From Azospirillum brasilense (lineage in GTDB: Bacteria > Pseudomonadota > Alphaproteobacteria > Azospirillales > Azospirillaceae), in assembly GCF_022023855.1 (NCBI RefSeq), contig NZ_CP059453.1, positions 577,501-641,500 of the forward strand: a stretch of DNA of 64,000 bases. Reading direction: 5' to 3'. Positions 17,590 through 25,442 of the stretch are shown piece by piece. Position numbers and translations under genes: made by a program. Under the pieces are notes generated by a model. It was not told where the DNA came from, made no database searches, and saw nothing but the letters and a program-made list of their open reading frames with translations. Every line of letters begins with the position of its first letter. Position 1 is the stretch's first letter.

Positions 17590-18663
17590 TCAGGCGACGC
17601 CGAAGCGGTAGATGATGCGGCCCGTGCACCACTGGCCGGGGGCCAGCGCGGTGGAGGGGAAGGACGGGATGTTGACGGCGTTGGGGAAGTGCGACGGCTC
17701 CAGGCAGAAGGCGCTGTGCCGGGTGTAGAGCGTGCCGCCCTTGCCCAGGTCGCGCGGCGTCTGGCCGTCAAGGAAATTGCCGGTGTAGACCTGCAGGCCG
17801 GGTTCGGTGGAGAGAACCTCCAGCACCCGCCCGCTGCCGGGGTGGACGACGCGGGCGTGCAGCCCCAGCGCGCCCTCCGGCTTGTCCACCGCGTAATGCA
17901 GGTCGTAGCCCTTGCCGAGCGCCAGCATCGGATGGTCGGCGCCGATCCGCGCGCCGAAGGCGGCGGGGCAGCGGAAGTCGAGGGGGGTGCCGGTCACGTC
18001 CACCAGTTCCCCGGTGGGGACGGCGGTGGCGTCCAGCGCCAGATAGCGGCTGCCGTTGACCGTCGCCACATGGTCGAGGATGGAGGACCCGGCGTCGCCC
18101 GACAGGTTGAAGAAGGTGTGGTCGGTGAAGTTTGCCGCGGTCGCCTTGTCCGCCGCCACGGCGGTCCAGGCGATGGTCAGGGCGTTGTCCTCGTCCAGCG
18201 CATAGACCAGCCGGATGGGGAGGGTGCCGGGAAAGCCTTCCTCCCCGTCCTGGAAGACGTAGGTCAACTCCAGGCTCGTTTCATCCAGCGGACGCGCGGC
18301 GAAGGTGCGGAAGCGCGAGCCGCGCTGGCCGCCGTGCAGCGTGTTGGGCGGCGCGTTGACGGCGGTGCGGTGCTCCACCCCGTCCAGCGTGAAGCGTCCG
18401 CCGCCGATGCGCCCGCAATAGCGCCCGATGAAGGAGCCCATGGAGGGCTGGCCGGCCATCGTTTGCTCCAGCGTCTCGTAGCCCTGCACCACGTCGCCGA
18501 GGGCTCCGTCGCGGTCGGGCGCCAGGATCTGGACAATCTTGCAGCCGTAATTGGTGATGCGGACGGCCATGCCCCGGCGGTTTCGCAGGGTGAATAGGTC
18601 GGTCGGCGTGCCGTCGATGGTGGCGCGGAAATCCTCGCGCCGGAGGTCGGCATAAGGCGTCAT
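17590..18663 (-). CDS. galM: Aldose 1-epimerase (mutarotase)
   Basis: A 357-residue galactose-mutarotase-like enzyme that interconverts alpha and beta anomers of aldoses. Family landmarks are GRYCGRIGGGRFTLDG, the PNTLHGG motif, the catalytic histidine in NFTDHTFFNLSG and the catalytic glutamate in FCLEPSHFPNAVN. There is no signal peptide, so it is cytoplasmic. It is the first gene of a two-gene unit with uxaB and is preceded by an AT-rich palindrome that may be the operator. Confidence 0.93.
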   Translation of the reverse strand: MTPYADLRREDFRATIDGTPTDLFTLRNRRGMAVRITNYGCKIVQILAPDRDGALGDVVQGYETLEQTMAGQPSMGSFIGRYCGRIGGGRFTLDGVEHRTAVNAPPNTLHGGQRGSRFRTFAARPLDETSLELTYVFQDGEEGFPGTLPIRLVYALDEDNALTIAWTAVAADKATAANFTDHTFFNLSGDAGSSILDHVATVNGSRYLALDATAVPTGELVDVTGTPLDFRCPAAFGARIGADHPMLALGKGYDLHYAVDKPEGALGLHARVVHPGSGRVLEVLSTEPGLQVYTGNFLDGQTPRDLGKGGTLYTRHSAFCLEPSHFPNAVNIPSFPSTALAPGQWCTGRIIYRFGVA

Positions 18664-18697
18664 GGCGTCGGTGCCCCTTGGACCGGAAGGATATTGA

Positions 18698-18711
18698 ATA
18701 TATTAATATAT
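18698..18711. promoter_or_regulatory. AT-rich palindrome upstream of galM-uxaB
   Basis: A perfect 14 bp palindrome, ATATATTAATATAT, lies 34 bp before the galM start in a strikingly AT-rich patch of an otherwise GC-rich region. It could be an operator, a -10 region, or both. The cognate regulator is not obvious in the window. Confidence 0.4.
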
Positions 18712-18733
18712 CAGTTATGAAAGGCGGAAGGAG

Positions 18734-18764
18734 AAAAGCGCCCGCCGCCGGAGCGGGCGTTTTT
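18734..18764. terminator. Rho-independent terminator after the GNAT gene
   Basis: A 7 bp GC stem (18739-18745 with 18753-18759) is flanked by A4 on the left and T5 on the right. On the minus strand it follows the GNAT gene stop by 25 bp, so it separates that gene from galM. Confidence 0.7.
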
Positions 18765-18789
18765 GCCGCACGCCGAAGGTTTGAAAGCG

Positions 18790-19842
18790 TCAGCGGGCCA
18801 GGGCTGCGCCGAGATCCTCGACGCCGATCTGGTGGGTTCCGAGAACCTTGTGCTCCGCGTAGCCGAGGCGGCGGTTGATCGCCAGCATCGGCCCGTTCGT
18901 CGCCGCGTTGCGGGTGATCATCAGCCGGACGGAGGGCCGGGCGGAGCGGACATGCCGCAGCAGTGCGGCCTTCAGCCCCTTGCCCACCCCCAGCCCGCGC
19001 TTGTCGCGGCGCACGCCGGTGACGATCTGATGGACCCGGTCCGTCATCTCCGGGTGCCAGAAAACGTCGCTGAAGCCGATCACTGACCCGTCGGCGTCGC
19101 GCAGCACGACCATGTGATGCTCCACCTGCTGGAACTGGATGTTGTGCTTCCATTCCAGGACCATCGCCATGGTCACCGGGATCAGCGGCTGGTCCAGCCG
19201 GTCGCGCGGCAGGTCGGGCAGCAGGGCGTTGTGCAGCGGCAGGATCGCATCGAATTCCGCGTCCGGGACCTCGCCGGCATGGATGGTTACCGTCAGGCCG
19301 GGAACCGCGTGGTGCATCGCCGCGTGCCAGCCCTCCACCATCGCCCAATCGACGCCGTCCAGCGCCAGCCGGCTGTCCACCGACCGCAGCCGTTCGTCAG
19401 CCCCGATGGCGCCCAGGAAGGCGTGGCCGTCCGGGTCGTCGGTGACCAGGGTCAGCACGGTCTTCCCATGCACGGCCATCAGGCCGTGGATTTCCGTCAG
19501 AAGCCGTCGGCCGATCCCCTGGCGCCGCCATTCCTTCAGCACGAAGCCGTCGGCGTGCAGATGGGGCAGCGCCGCCTGGATGTCCGGCTGGTCCGGGTTG
19601 GGCAGGAAGGCGCCGACGATGCCGACGATCCGCCCCTCTGTCCGTGCCACCCAATGGACATTGCGTCCGAAAGCGCTCGGCTGGCGTTCGATCGCTTCGA
19701 ACCAGGCGTCCGAGGGCGGAGGTTCATCCGCGCCGGACTGGGCGTGCCGCGCCCGGCGGAAAACATGCCGCTCCGCCCACAACTCCGGCGAAGCACTGTG
19801 CGGGTCGAAGGGAAGTATTTCGAATGCGGGCGGAGCGGTCAT
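18790..19842 (-). CDS. Protein with two tandem GNAT acetyltransferase domains
   Basis: A 350-residue protein with two GNAT folds in a row. The first has the acetyl-CoA pyrophosphate-binding signature in VLKEWRRQGIGRRLL (about residues 110-125), the second in VRRDKRGLGVGKGLKAALLR (about 290-310). Such double-GNAT proteins often keep catalysis in one half only; the substrate cannot be read from sequence. The start at 19842 (MTAPPAFEIL) gives a complete first domain, whereas an upstream in-frame start adds 28 basic residues with no conservation. It forms a single-gene unit with its own terminator. Confidence 0.8.
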   Translation of the reverse strand: MTAPPAFEILPFDPHSASPELWAERHVFRRARHAQSGADEPPPSDAWFEAIERQPSAFGRNVHWVARTEGRIVGIVGAFLPNPDQPDIQAALPHLHADGFVLKEWRRQGIGRRLLTEIHGLMAVHGKTVLTLVTDDPDGHAFLGAIGADERLRSVDSRLALDGVDWAMVEGWHAAMHHAVPGLTVTIHAGEVPDAEFDAILPLHNALLPDLPRDRLDQPLIPVTMAMVLEWKHNIQFQQVEHHMVVLRDADGSVIGFSDVFWHPEMTDRVHQIVTGVRRDKRGLGVGKGLKAALLRHVRSARPSVRLMITRNAATNGPMLAINRRLGYAEHKVLGTHQIGVEDLGAALAR

Positions 19843-20065
19843 AAACACCCTCGGCTGGAACGGTGCACGAATTGCGGGAGTGTGCGACGTTCTTTCACGC
19901 TCCCGGGCTGTGTCGGATCGCCGCAACCCGAGGGTCGTCGATGATCGGAGTCACGTCCGTTCGGGCGTCTCACCTTCTGCGTGGTGGTGTGATGATGAAG
20001 GCGACGCGACACTCGAGGGTTGCCGGGGCGCCGCGAACCGGCCGGCGGGATCGGGGAGGACAGCC

Positions 20066-21286
20066 GTGACCACCCTCTTTCACGACGCTCTGCACGAGGA
20101 TTTCGGCACCTGGCCCATCGCCTACATCCCCTATGGCGGGGCGGAGTTCGGTGAGATCAAGGCGGTCGCCGAGGCCATCGGCGATGGCGACGACGGCGCC
20201 TATTACGACGCCTGGACCGCGGCGGGCGACCGGCTGGCGCACGAGGCCGATATCGCCCTGGCGAAGGGCCACAAGGCGACCGCCCGCGCCCTCTATCTGC
20301 GGGCGAGCGCCTTCCACAACGCCTCCTTCCATCCACTCTACGGCGCGCCCGTCGATCCGCGCCTGACCGCCGCCTTCCGCAAGGGGACGGCGGCGCTCGA
20401 CAAGGGGCTCTCGCTCGGACCGCGTCCGGCCATCCCGCTGGCCATTCCCTTCGGCGGGATGGCGATGCCCGGACGCTTCATCCCGGCGGAGGGCTTCGAG
20501 ACCCGCGTCCGCCCGCTGATCGTCTTCACCAACGGCTACGACGGCACCATCACCGACATGTATTTCGCGTCGGCGGTGGCGGCCTCCCGGCGGGGCTATC
20601 ACAGCCTGCTGTTCGACGGCCCCGGCCAGGGGGCCATGCTCTACGAGCACGGCGTGCCGCTGCGGCCGGACTGGGAAACGGTGATCGCGGCGGTGGTCGA
20701 TTTCGCCGAAACCCTGCCGCTCGTCGATGCGGCGCGCATCGCGCTCAGCGGATGGAGCCTCGGCGGGCATCTCGCCCCGCGCGCCGCGTCGGGCGAGCCG
20801 CGCATCGCGGCGCTGATCGCCGATCCCGGCACCTGGAGCATCGCCGACGGCTTCCGTGACGTGGTGGTGCACAAGCTCGGCGTCGTGCCGGAGGCGGCGG
20901 CCGATCTCGGCGCCCTGGACCAAACCGTCATCGACCGCATGGACGCCTTCATCCGCAGCCACCGCCAACTGAACTGGAAGGTCGTGCAGCGCGGTTTCTG
21001 GGTGCATGGCGTCGCGGACCTGCGCTCCTACCTCGTCTCCGCGGAGCTGTTCACCATGCGGGGGCGGGCGCATCTCATCGCATGCCCCACCCTGATCACC
21101 CAGGCGGAGGGTGACGCCCTGTCGGCCGGTGCGGGCGCCTTCTTCGACGCGCTCACCGGACCGAAGACGCTGATGCGCTTCACCGCCGCCGAAGGTGCCG
21201 ACGGGCATTGCGAGATGGGCAACCGCTCCCTCCTGAACCTCCGCGTCCTCGATTGGCTGGATGACCGGTTCAAGGTGGGGGGCTGA
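20066..21286 (+). CDS. Alpha/beta hydrolase with N-terminal cap domain
   Basis: A 406-residue serine hydrolase. A helical N-terminal region (1-145) precedes the hydrolase core, which holds the nucleophile elbow GWSLGG (S231), a probable acid in QAEGDALSAG and the catalytic histidine in ADGHCEMG. The layout resembles 2,6-dihydropseudooxynicotine hydrolase and similar C-C or ester hydrolases, but the substrate is unknown. The start is GTG at 20066, with GGGAGGA five bases upstream. The open frame extends far upstream, but that part lies antisense to the GNAT gene. It converges on the arabinonate dehydratase gene, 20 bp away. Confidence 0.82.
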   Translation: MTTLFHDALHEDFGTWPIAYIPYGGAEFGEIKAVAEAIGDGDDGAYYDAWTAAGDRLAHEADIALAKGHKATARALYLRASAFHNASFHPLYGAPVDPRLTAAFRKGTAALDKGLSLGPRPAIPLAIPFGGMAMPGRFIPAEGFETRVRPLIVFTNGYDGTITDMYFASAVAASRRGYHSLLFDGPGQGAMLYEHGVPLRPDWETVIAAVVDFAETLPLVDAARIALSGWSLGGHLAPRAASGEPRIAALIADPGTWSIADGFRDVVVHKLGVVPEAAADLGALDQTVIDRMDAFIRSHRQLNWKVVQRGFWVHGVADLRSYLVSAELFTMRGRAHLIACPTLITQAEGDALSAGAGAFFDALTGPKTLMRFTAAEGADGHCEMGNRSLLNLRVLDWLDDRFKVGG

Positions 21287-21306
21287 CGCGCCGCACGGCC
21301 TTTCCG

Positions 21307-23133
21307 TCAGTGGTTGTCGCGCGGGATGCCCATGGTCTGGGCGACGCGCTGGTACTTGACGGCGGGCTTCAGCACCATGCCCTCGTCGAGCTGGTCGACG
21401 ATGCCGCGCTGGATCTCCTGCCAGGGGGTCTGCGACGGCGGGATCGGGTAGCCCCCCGCGGCCTCCAGAGCGGCGCGGCGGTCGGCCAGTTCGCCGTCCG
21501 AGATCAGGATGTCGGCGCTGCCGCGGCGCAGGTCGATGCGCACCCGGTCGCCGCTGCGCAGCAGGGCCAACCCGCCGCCCGCCGCTGCCTCCGGGGACGC
21601 GTTGAGGATGGAGGGCGATCCCGAGGTGCCGGACTGGCGGCCGTCGCCGATGCAGGGAAGGGAATGGACGCCCTGTTTGATCAGCGTGGCGGGGGGCCGC
21701 ATGTTGACCACCTCCGCCGCTCCCGGATAGCCGATGGGGCCGGTGCCGCGGATGACCAGGATGGTGTAGGCGTCGATGCCCAGGCCGGGGTCGTCGATGC
21801 GGTGATGGTAGTCCTCCGGCCCGTCGAAGACGACGACCTTGCCTTCGAACGCCTCCGGGTCCTGCGGGTTGGACAGGTAGCGTTCGCGGAACTCGTCGGA
21901 GATGACGCTGGTCTTCATGATGGCGGCGCCGAACAGGTTGCCGCGCAGCACCACGAAGCCGGCGTTGGGCATCAGCGGCTCGTCGATGGGATGGATCACC
22001 CGCGTGTCGAGGATCGGCTGCTGGCGGCAGTTCTCGCCGATGGTCCGGCCGTTGACGGTGGGCGCTTCCTCGCGGATCAGCCCCTTGCCCATCAGCTGGG
22101 CGACGACCGCGGGCACGCCGCCGGCGCGGTGGAAATCCTCGCCTAGATACTCGCCGGCCGGCTGGAGGTTGACCAGAAGCGGCACGTCGTGCCCGTGGGT
22201 CTGCCAGTCCTCCACCGTCAGCGGCACGCCGATGTGCTTGGCGATGGCGTTGATGTGGATCGGTGCGTTGGTCGAGCCGCCGATGGCGGAGTTGACGACG
22301 ATGGCGTTGAGGAAGGCGTCGCGGGTCAGGATGTCGGACGGCTTGAGGTCCTCGCGGACCATCGCGACGATCCGCTTGCCGGTCTCGTAGGCGGCCTGCT
22401 GGCGCTCGCGGTAGGGGGCAGGGATGGCGGCGGAGCCGGGGAGCTGCATGCCCAGCACCTCGGCCAGCGAATTCATCGTGGAGGCCGTGCCCATCGTGTT
22501 GCAATAGCCGGTCGAGGGGGCCGACGACGCCACCAGCTCGATGAAGCCCTGATAGTCGATCTCGCCCGCCGCCATCATCTGCCGGGCTTTCCACACGATG
22601 GTGCCCGAGCCGGTGCGCTCGCCGCGGAACCAGCCGTTCAGCATCGGGCCGACCGACAGGGCGATGGCCGGGATGTTCACGGTGGCCGCCGCCATCAAAC
22701 AGGCGGGGGTGGTCTTGTCGCAGCCGATCGTCAGCACCACCCCGTCGAGCGGGTAGCCGTGCAGCACCTCGACCAGCCCGAGATAGGCGAGGTTGCGGTC
22801 GATCGAGGCGGTCGGCCGCTTGCCGGTCTCCTGGATCGGGTGGACGGGGAACTCGATGGCGATGCCGCCGGCGGTGCGGATGCCCTCGCGCAGGCGTTCG
22901 GCCAGCACCAGATGGTGCCGGTTGCAGGGGCTGAGGTCGGAGCCGGTCTGCGCGATGCCGATGATCGGCGCGCCCGACTGCAACTCCTCCCGCGTCAGCC
23001 CGAAGTTCAGGTAGCGCTCCAGATAGAGCGCAGTCATGTCGGGGTTGTCGGGGTTGTCGAACCACGCGCGCGACCGCAGCCGCCGGCCGGAGCCGATTTC
23101 CGGGTGCTGGGGAGAGGGCTTCGTATCGGACAT
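21307..23133 (-). CDS. araC: IlvD/Edd-family sugar-acid dehydratase, probable L-arabinonate dehydratase
   Basis: A 608-residue [2Fe-2S] dehydratase. Cluster cysteines are C70 (SPCNRHH), C138 (GCDKTTP) and C211 (GYCNTMG), with the spacing of L-arabinonate and D-xylonate dehydratases. The end, SQTPWQEIQRGIVDQLDEG, is also typical of that subgroup. It would dehydrate L-arabinonate to L-2-keto-3-deoxyarabonate; D-xylonate or D-fuconate are alternatives. The surrounding araA, araB, araD and araE-like genes favour arabinonate (named as in A. brasilense, not E. coli AraC). The segment ALSVGPML has valine where relatives usually have glycine. It is the last gene of the chvE-led unit, 111 bp after araA. 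Confidence 0.85.
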   Translation of the reverse strand: MSDTKPSPQHPEIGSGRRLRSRAWFDNPDNPDMTALYLERYLNFGLTREELQSGAPIIGIAQTGSDLSPCNRHHLVLAERLREGIRTAGGIAIEFPVHPIQETGKRPTASIDRNLAYLGLVEVLHGYPLDGVVLTIGCDKTTPACLMAAATVNIPAIALSVGPMLNGWFRGERTGSGTIVWKARQMMAAGEIDYQGFIELVASSAPSTGYCNTMGTASTMNSLAEVLGMQLPGSAAIPAPYRERQQAAYETGKRIVAMVREDLKPSDILTRDAFLNAIVVNSAIGGSTNAPIHINAIAKHIGVPLTVEDWQTHGHDVPLLVNLQPAGEYLGEDFHRAGGVPAVVAQLMGKGLIREEAPTVNGRTIGENCRQQPILDTRVIHPIDEPLMPNAGFVVLRGNLFGAAIMKTSVISDEFRERYLSNPQDPEAFEGKVVVFDGPEDYHHRIDDPGLGIDAYTILVIRGTGPIGYPGAAEVVNMRPPATLIKQGVHSLPCIGDGRQSGTSGSPSILNASPEAAAGGGLALLRSGDRVRIDLRRGSADILISDGELADRRAALEAAGGYPIPPSQTPWQEIQRGIVDQLDEGMVLKPAVKYQRVAQTMGIPRDNH

Positions 23134-23222
23134 GTCGGCACCAATTCGGGTTGGGGGCGCGGACCGGGGTCGGCCGGCGCCGGGGTCGTTCGGAGCCTCG
23201 TTCGGGGCGTCGTCGGGGGTCG

Positions 23223-23241
23223 GCCGGGCGGTGCGCCCGGC
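23223..23241. other. Perfect hairpin between araA and araC
   Basis: GCCGGGCG-GTG-CGCCCGGC forms an 8 bp stem with a 3-base loop, 3 bp past the araA stop. No U-run follows on the minus strand, so it is not a standard terminator. It could stabilise the upstream mRNA or mark a processing point. Confidence 0.4.
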
Positions 23242-23244
23242 GCT

Positions 23245-24222
23245 TTACCAGTGAAAGGCGTCGGTGGTGCGCCAGCGCCCGATCAGACAGGCGTCGGCGA
23301 CCAGTTGCAGCGGACGGGCGTCGACATCGCCGGCCGTGTCCGCGATCAGATGGTGGAAGCGGCGGTAGATGCCCTGGTACTCGGCGTCGGGCTCGGCCAG
23401 CACGGGCACGCCGTCCACGCTCAGCCGCGTGCCGCCGTGGGTCAGGTCGAGCCGCCCACCCTCCGCCCCTATGCCGTCCGTCTCGATGGCAATGGTCCAG
23501 GTCTGCTCGCCTTCCTGGAGGAAGTCGAACGCGGCGGTCACCGCCCCGACGGCGGAGCCCGCCGCACCTTCCATCCTCAGGGTCGCGGCGATGGGCGTGT
23601 CGCGGTTGGCGGGGACCCGCAGCTCGGCGTCGCGGACGACGACAGGGGCCGGCAGGATTTCGGTCAGGATCGACAGGGCGTTGATGCCGGGATCGAAGAC
23701 GCCGAAGCCGCCGGCCGCGAAAATCCAGTCCTGGCCGGGATGCCAGCGCCGCACGTCCTCCTTCCAGGTGATAGCGGCGTGGCGGACGGTGGCGCCGGCC
23801 AGCCGCCGCCGCGTCTCCTCCACCGCCGCGTTGAAGCGGGAATGCCAAGCGGCGAACAGCGTGCGCCCGGCCCCCTCCGCCGCGTCGAGCAGCAGGCGCA
23901 GCTCCGTCAGGGTGGCGGCCGGCGGCTTCTCGATCAGGACATGCTTGCCGGCGCGCAGCGCCTCCACCGTCAGGGCGTGGCGGACCGCGGGCGGCGTGCA
24001 GATCGCCACGGCGTCGAGGTCGGGCAGGGCGGCCAGCATCTCCGTCTGGCTGCGGAAGACCGGCACGTCGCCGAGCCCGGTTTCCTCCGGGGCTGCGCCG
24101 TGCGGGCTGACCACCGCGGCGAGCCGGAACAGGCCGGTGGCGGCGATGGCCGGGACATGCTGGTCGCGGGCGATCTTGCCGAAGCCGACGATGCCGAGGG
24201 TGAGCGGGGCGGGACGGGTCAT
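23245..24222 (-). CDS. araA: L-arabinose/D-galactose 1-dehydrogenase (Gfo/Idh/MocA family)
   Basis: A 325-residue NAD(P)-dependent sugar dehydrogenase. The N-terminal Rossmann motif is GIVGFGKIARDQHVPAI, the EKPP motif (K99) follows, and the block KEDVRRWHPGQDWI...GGFGVFDPGINALSI (D177, N181) is diagnostic for the A. brasilense-type arabinose 1-dehydrogenase. It oxidises the C1 of L-arabinose, and usually D-galactose, to the lactone, the first step of the non-phosphorylative route. The start is ATG at 24222, 8 bp after the permease stop, so it is part of the chvE-gguA-gguB transcript. It is not related to E. coli AraA isomerase. Confidence 0.9.
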   Translation of the reverse strand: MTRPAPLTLGIVGFGKIARDQHVPAIAATGLFRLAAVVSPHGAAPEETGLGDVPVFRSQTEMLAALPDLDAVAICTPPAVRHALTVEALRAGKHVLIEKPPAATLTELRLLLDAAEGAGRTLFAAWHSRFNAAVEETRRRLAGATVRHAAITWKEDVRRWHPGQDWIFAAGGFGVFDPGINALSILTEILPAPVVVRDAELRVPANRDTPIAATLRMEGAAGSAVGAVTAAFDFLQEGEQTWTIAIETDGIGAEGGRLDLTHGGTRLSVDGVPVLAEPDAEYQGIYRRFHHLIADTAGDVDARPLQLVADACLIGRWRTTDAFHW

Positions 24223-24230
24223 GACGGTCC

Positions 24231-25442
24231 TCACGCCTTGTTCTTGTTGTAGACGTCGATGGTGACGGCGGCGAGCAGCACCATGCCCTTGATGACCTGC
24301 TGCCAGTCGATGCCGATGCCCAGGATCGACATGCCGTTGTTCATCACGCCCATGATGAAGGCGCCGATCACCGCGCCGGTCACCCGCCCGACCCCGCCCG
24401 AGGCCGAGGCGCCGCCGATGAAGCAGGCGGCGATCACGTCCAGCTCGAACGAAACGCCGGCCTTCGGCGTGGCGGTGTTCAGCCTTGCGGCGAAGATCAG
24501 CCCGGCCAGCGCCGCCAGCACCCCCATGTTGACGAAGGTGTAGAAGCTGAGCCGCCGGGTGTCGATGCCGGACAGCTTGGCCGCCTTCTCGTTGCCGCCC
24601 AGCGCATAGACGCGCCGCCCCACCGTGGTGTTGCGGGTGACGAAGCTGTAGAGCGCGATCAGCACGCTCATGATGATCAGCACGTTGGGCAGGCCGCGGT
24701 AGGAGGCCATCAACTGCCCGACATAGATCAGCACGGCGGCCAGCGCGACGTTCTTCGCCACAAACAGCGGCAGCGGCTCCTGCTCGATGGCGACGCTCTG
24801 CCGGCGCAGGCGCGCCCTGGTGTTCATCGCCACCATCGCGGCGGCCACGGCCGCGCAGAGCAGCAGGCTGGTCAGGTGGAACTTGCCCAGGTTGAGGGCG
24901 TCCAGCGCCAGGAAGTCGGGGATGAAGCCGGAGCTGAGGCGCTGGAACTCCACCGGGAAGGGACCGACCGACTGGCCGGCCAGCAGGATCAGGCATAGGC
25001 CGCGGAAGACCAGCATGCCGGCCAGCGTCACGATGAAGGAGGGGATGCGCAGATAGGCGACCCAGAAGCCCTGCACCGCCCCGATCGCCGCCCCGGCCAG
25101 CAGGCACAGCAGCGTCGTGGTGACGAAGTCCAGGTGGAGCCGCACCATCAGCGTCGCCGCCAGCGCCCCGATGAGGGCGACGACCGAGCCCACCGACAGG
25201 TCGATGTGCCCGGCGACGATCACCAGAAGCATGCCCAGCGCCATGATGACGATGTAGCTGTTCTGCAGCACGAGGTTGGTCAGGTTCAGCGGCTGCAGCA
25301 GCGTGCCGTCGGTCATGTATTGGAAGAACAGGACGATCGCGACCAGCGACAGCAGCATGCCGTACTCGCGCATGTGCGCCTTCACGAACCGTCCCATGGA
25401 CACCCGCGGCCCGCGCGCCGGAAGGTTGAGTTCGGCACTCAT
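24231..25442 (-). CDS. gguB: Sugar ABC transporter permease (GguB/MmsB/XylH type)
   Basis: A 403-residue inner-membrane permease with about ten helices. Family segments are VIMALGMLLVIVAGHIDLSVGS, IPSFIVTLAGMLVFRGL and ARLNTATPKAGVSFELDVIA. It is the membrane partner of the ChvE binding protein and the GguA ATPase. ATG at 25442 overlaps the gguA stop as ATGA, so translation is coupled; an in-frame start at 25460 is less likely. The homologous system in Agrobacterium and Azospirillum imports arabinose, galactose and similar sugars. Confidence 0.92.
   Translation of the reverse strand: MSAELNLPARGPRVSMGRFVKAHMREYGMLLSLVAIVLFFQYMTDGTLLQPLNLTNLVLQNSYIVIMALGMLLVIVAGHIDLSVGSVVALIGALAATLMVRLHLDFVTTTLLCLLAGAAIGAVQGFWVAYLRIPSFIVTLAGMLVFRGLCLILLAGQSVGPFPVEFQRLSSGFIPDFLALDALNLGKFHLTSLLLCAAVAAAMVAMNTRARLRRQSVAIEQEPLPLFVAKNVALAAVLIYVGQLMASYRGLPNVLIIMSVLIALYSFVTRNTTVGRRVYALGGNEKAAKLSGIDTRRLSFYTFVNMGVLAALAGLIFAARLNTATPKAGVSFELDVIAACFIGGASASGGVGRVTGAVIGAFIMGVMNNGMSILGIGIDWQQVIKGMVLLAAVTIDVYNKNKA

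Noticed and set aside
19970..23848. A 1292-codon minus-strand open frame across araC and its surroundings
   Set aside because: Low-complexity Arg/Pro/Gly translation; the real genes in other frames carry full catalytic motifs.
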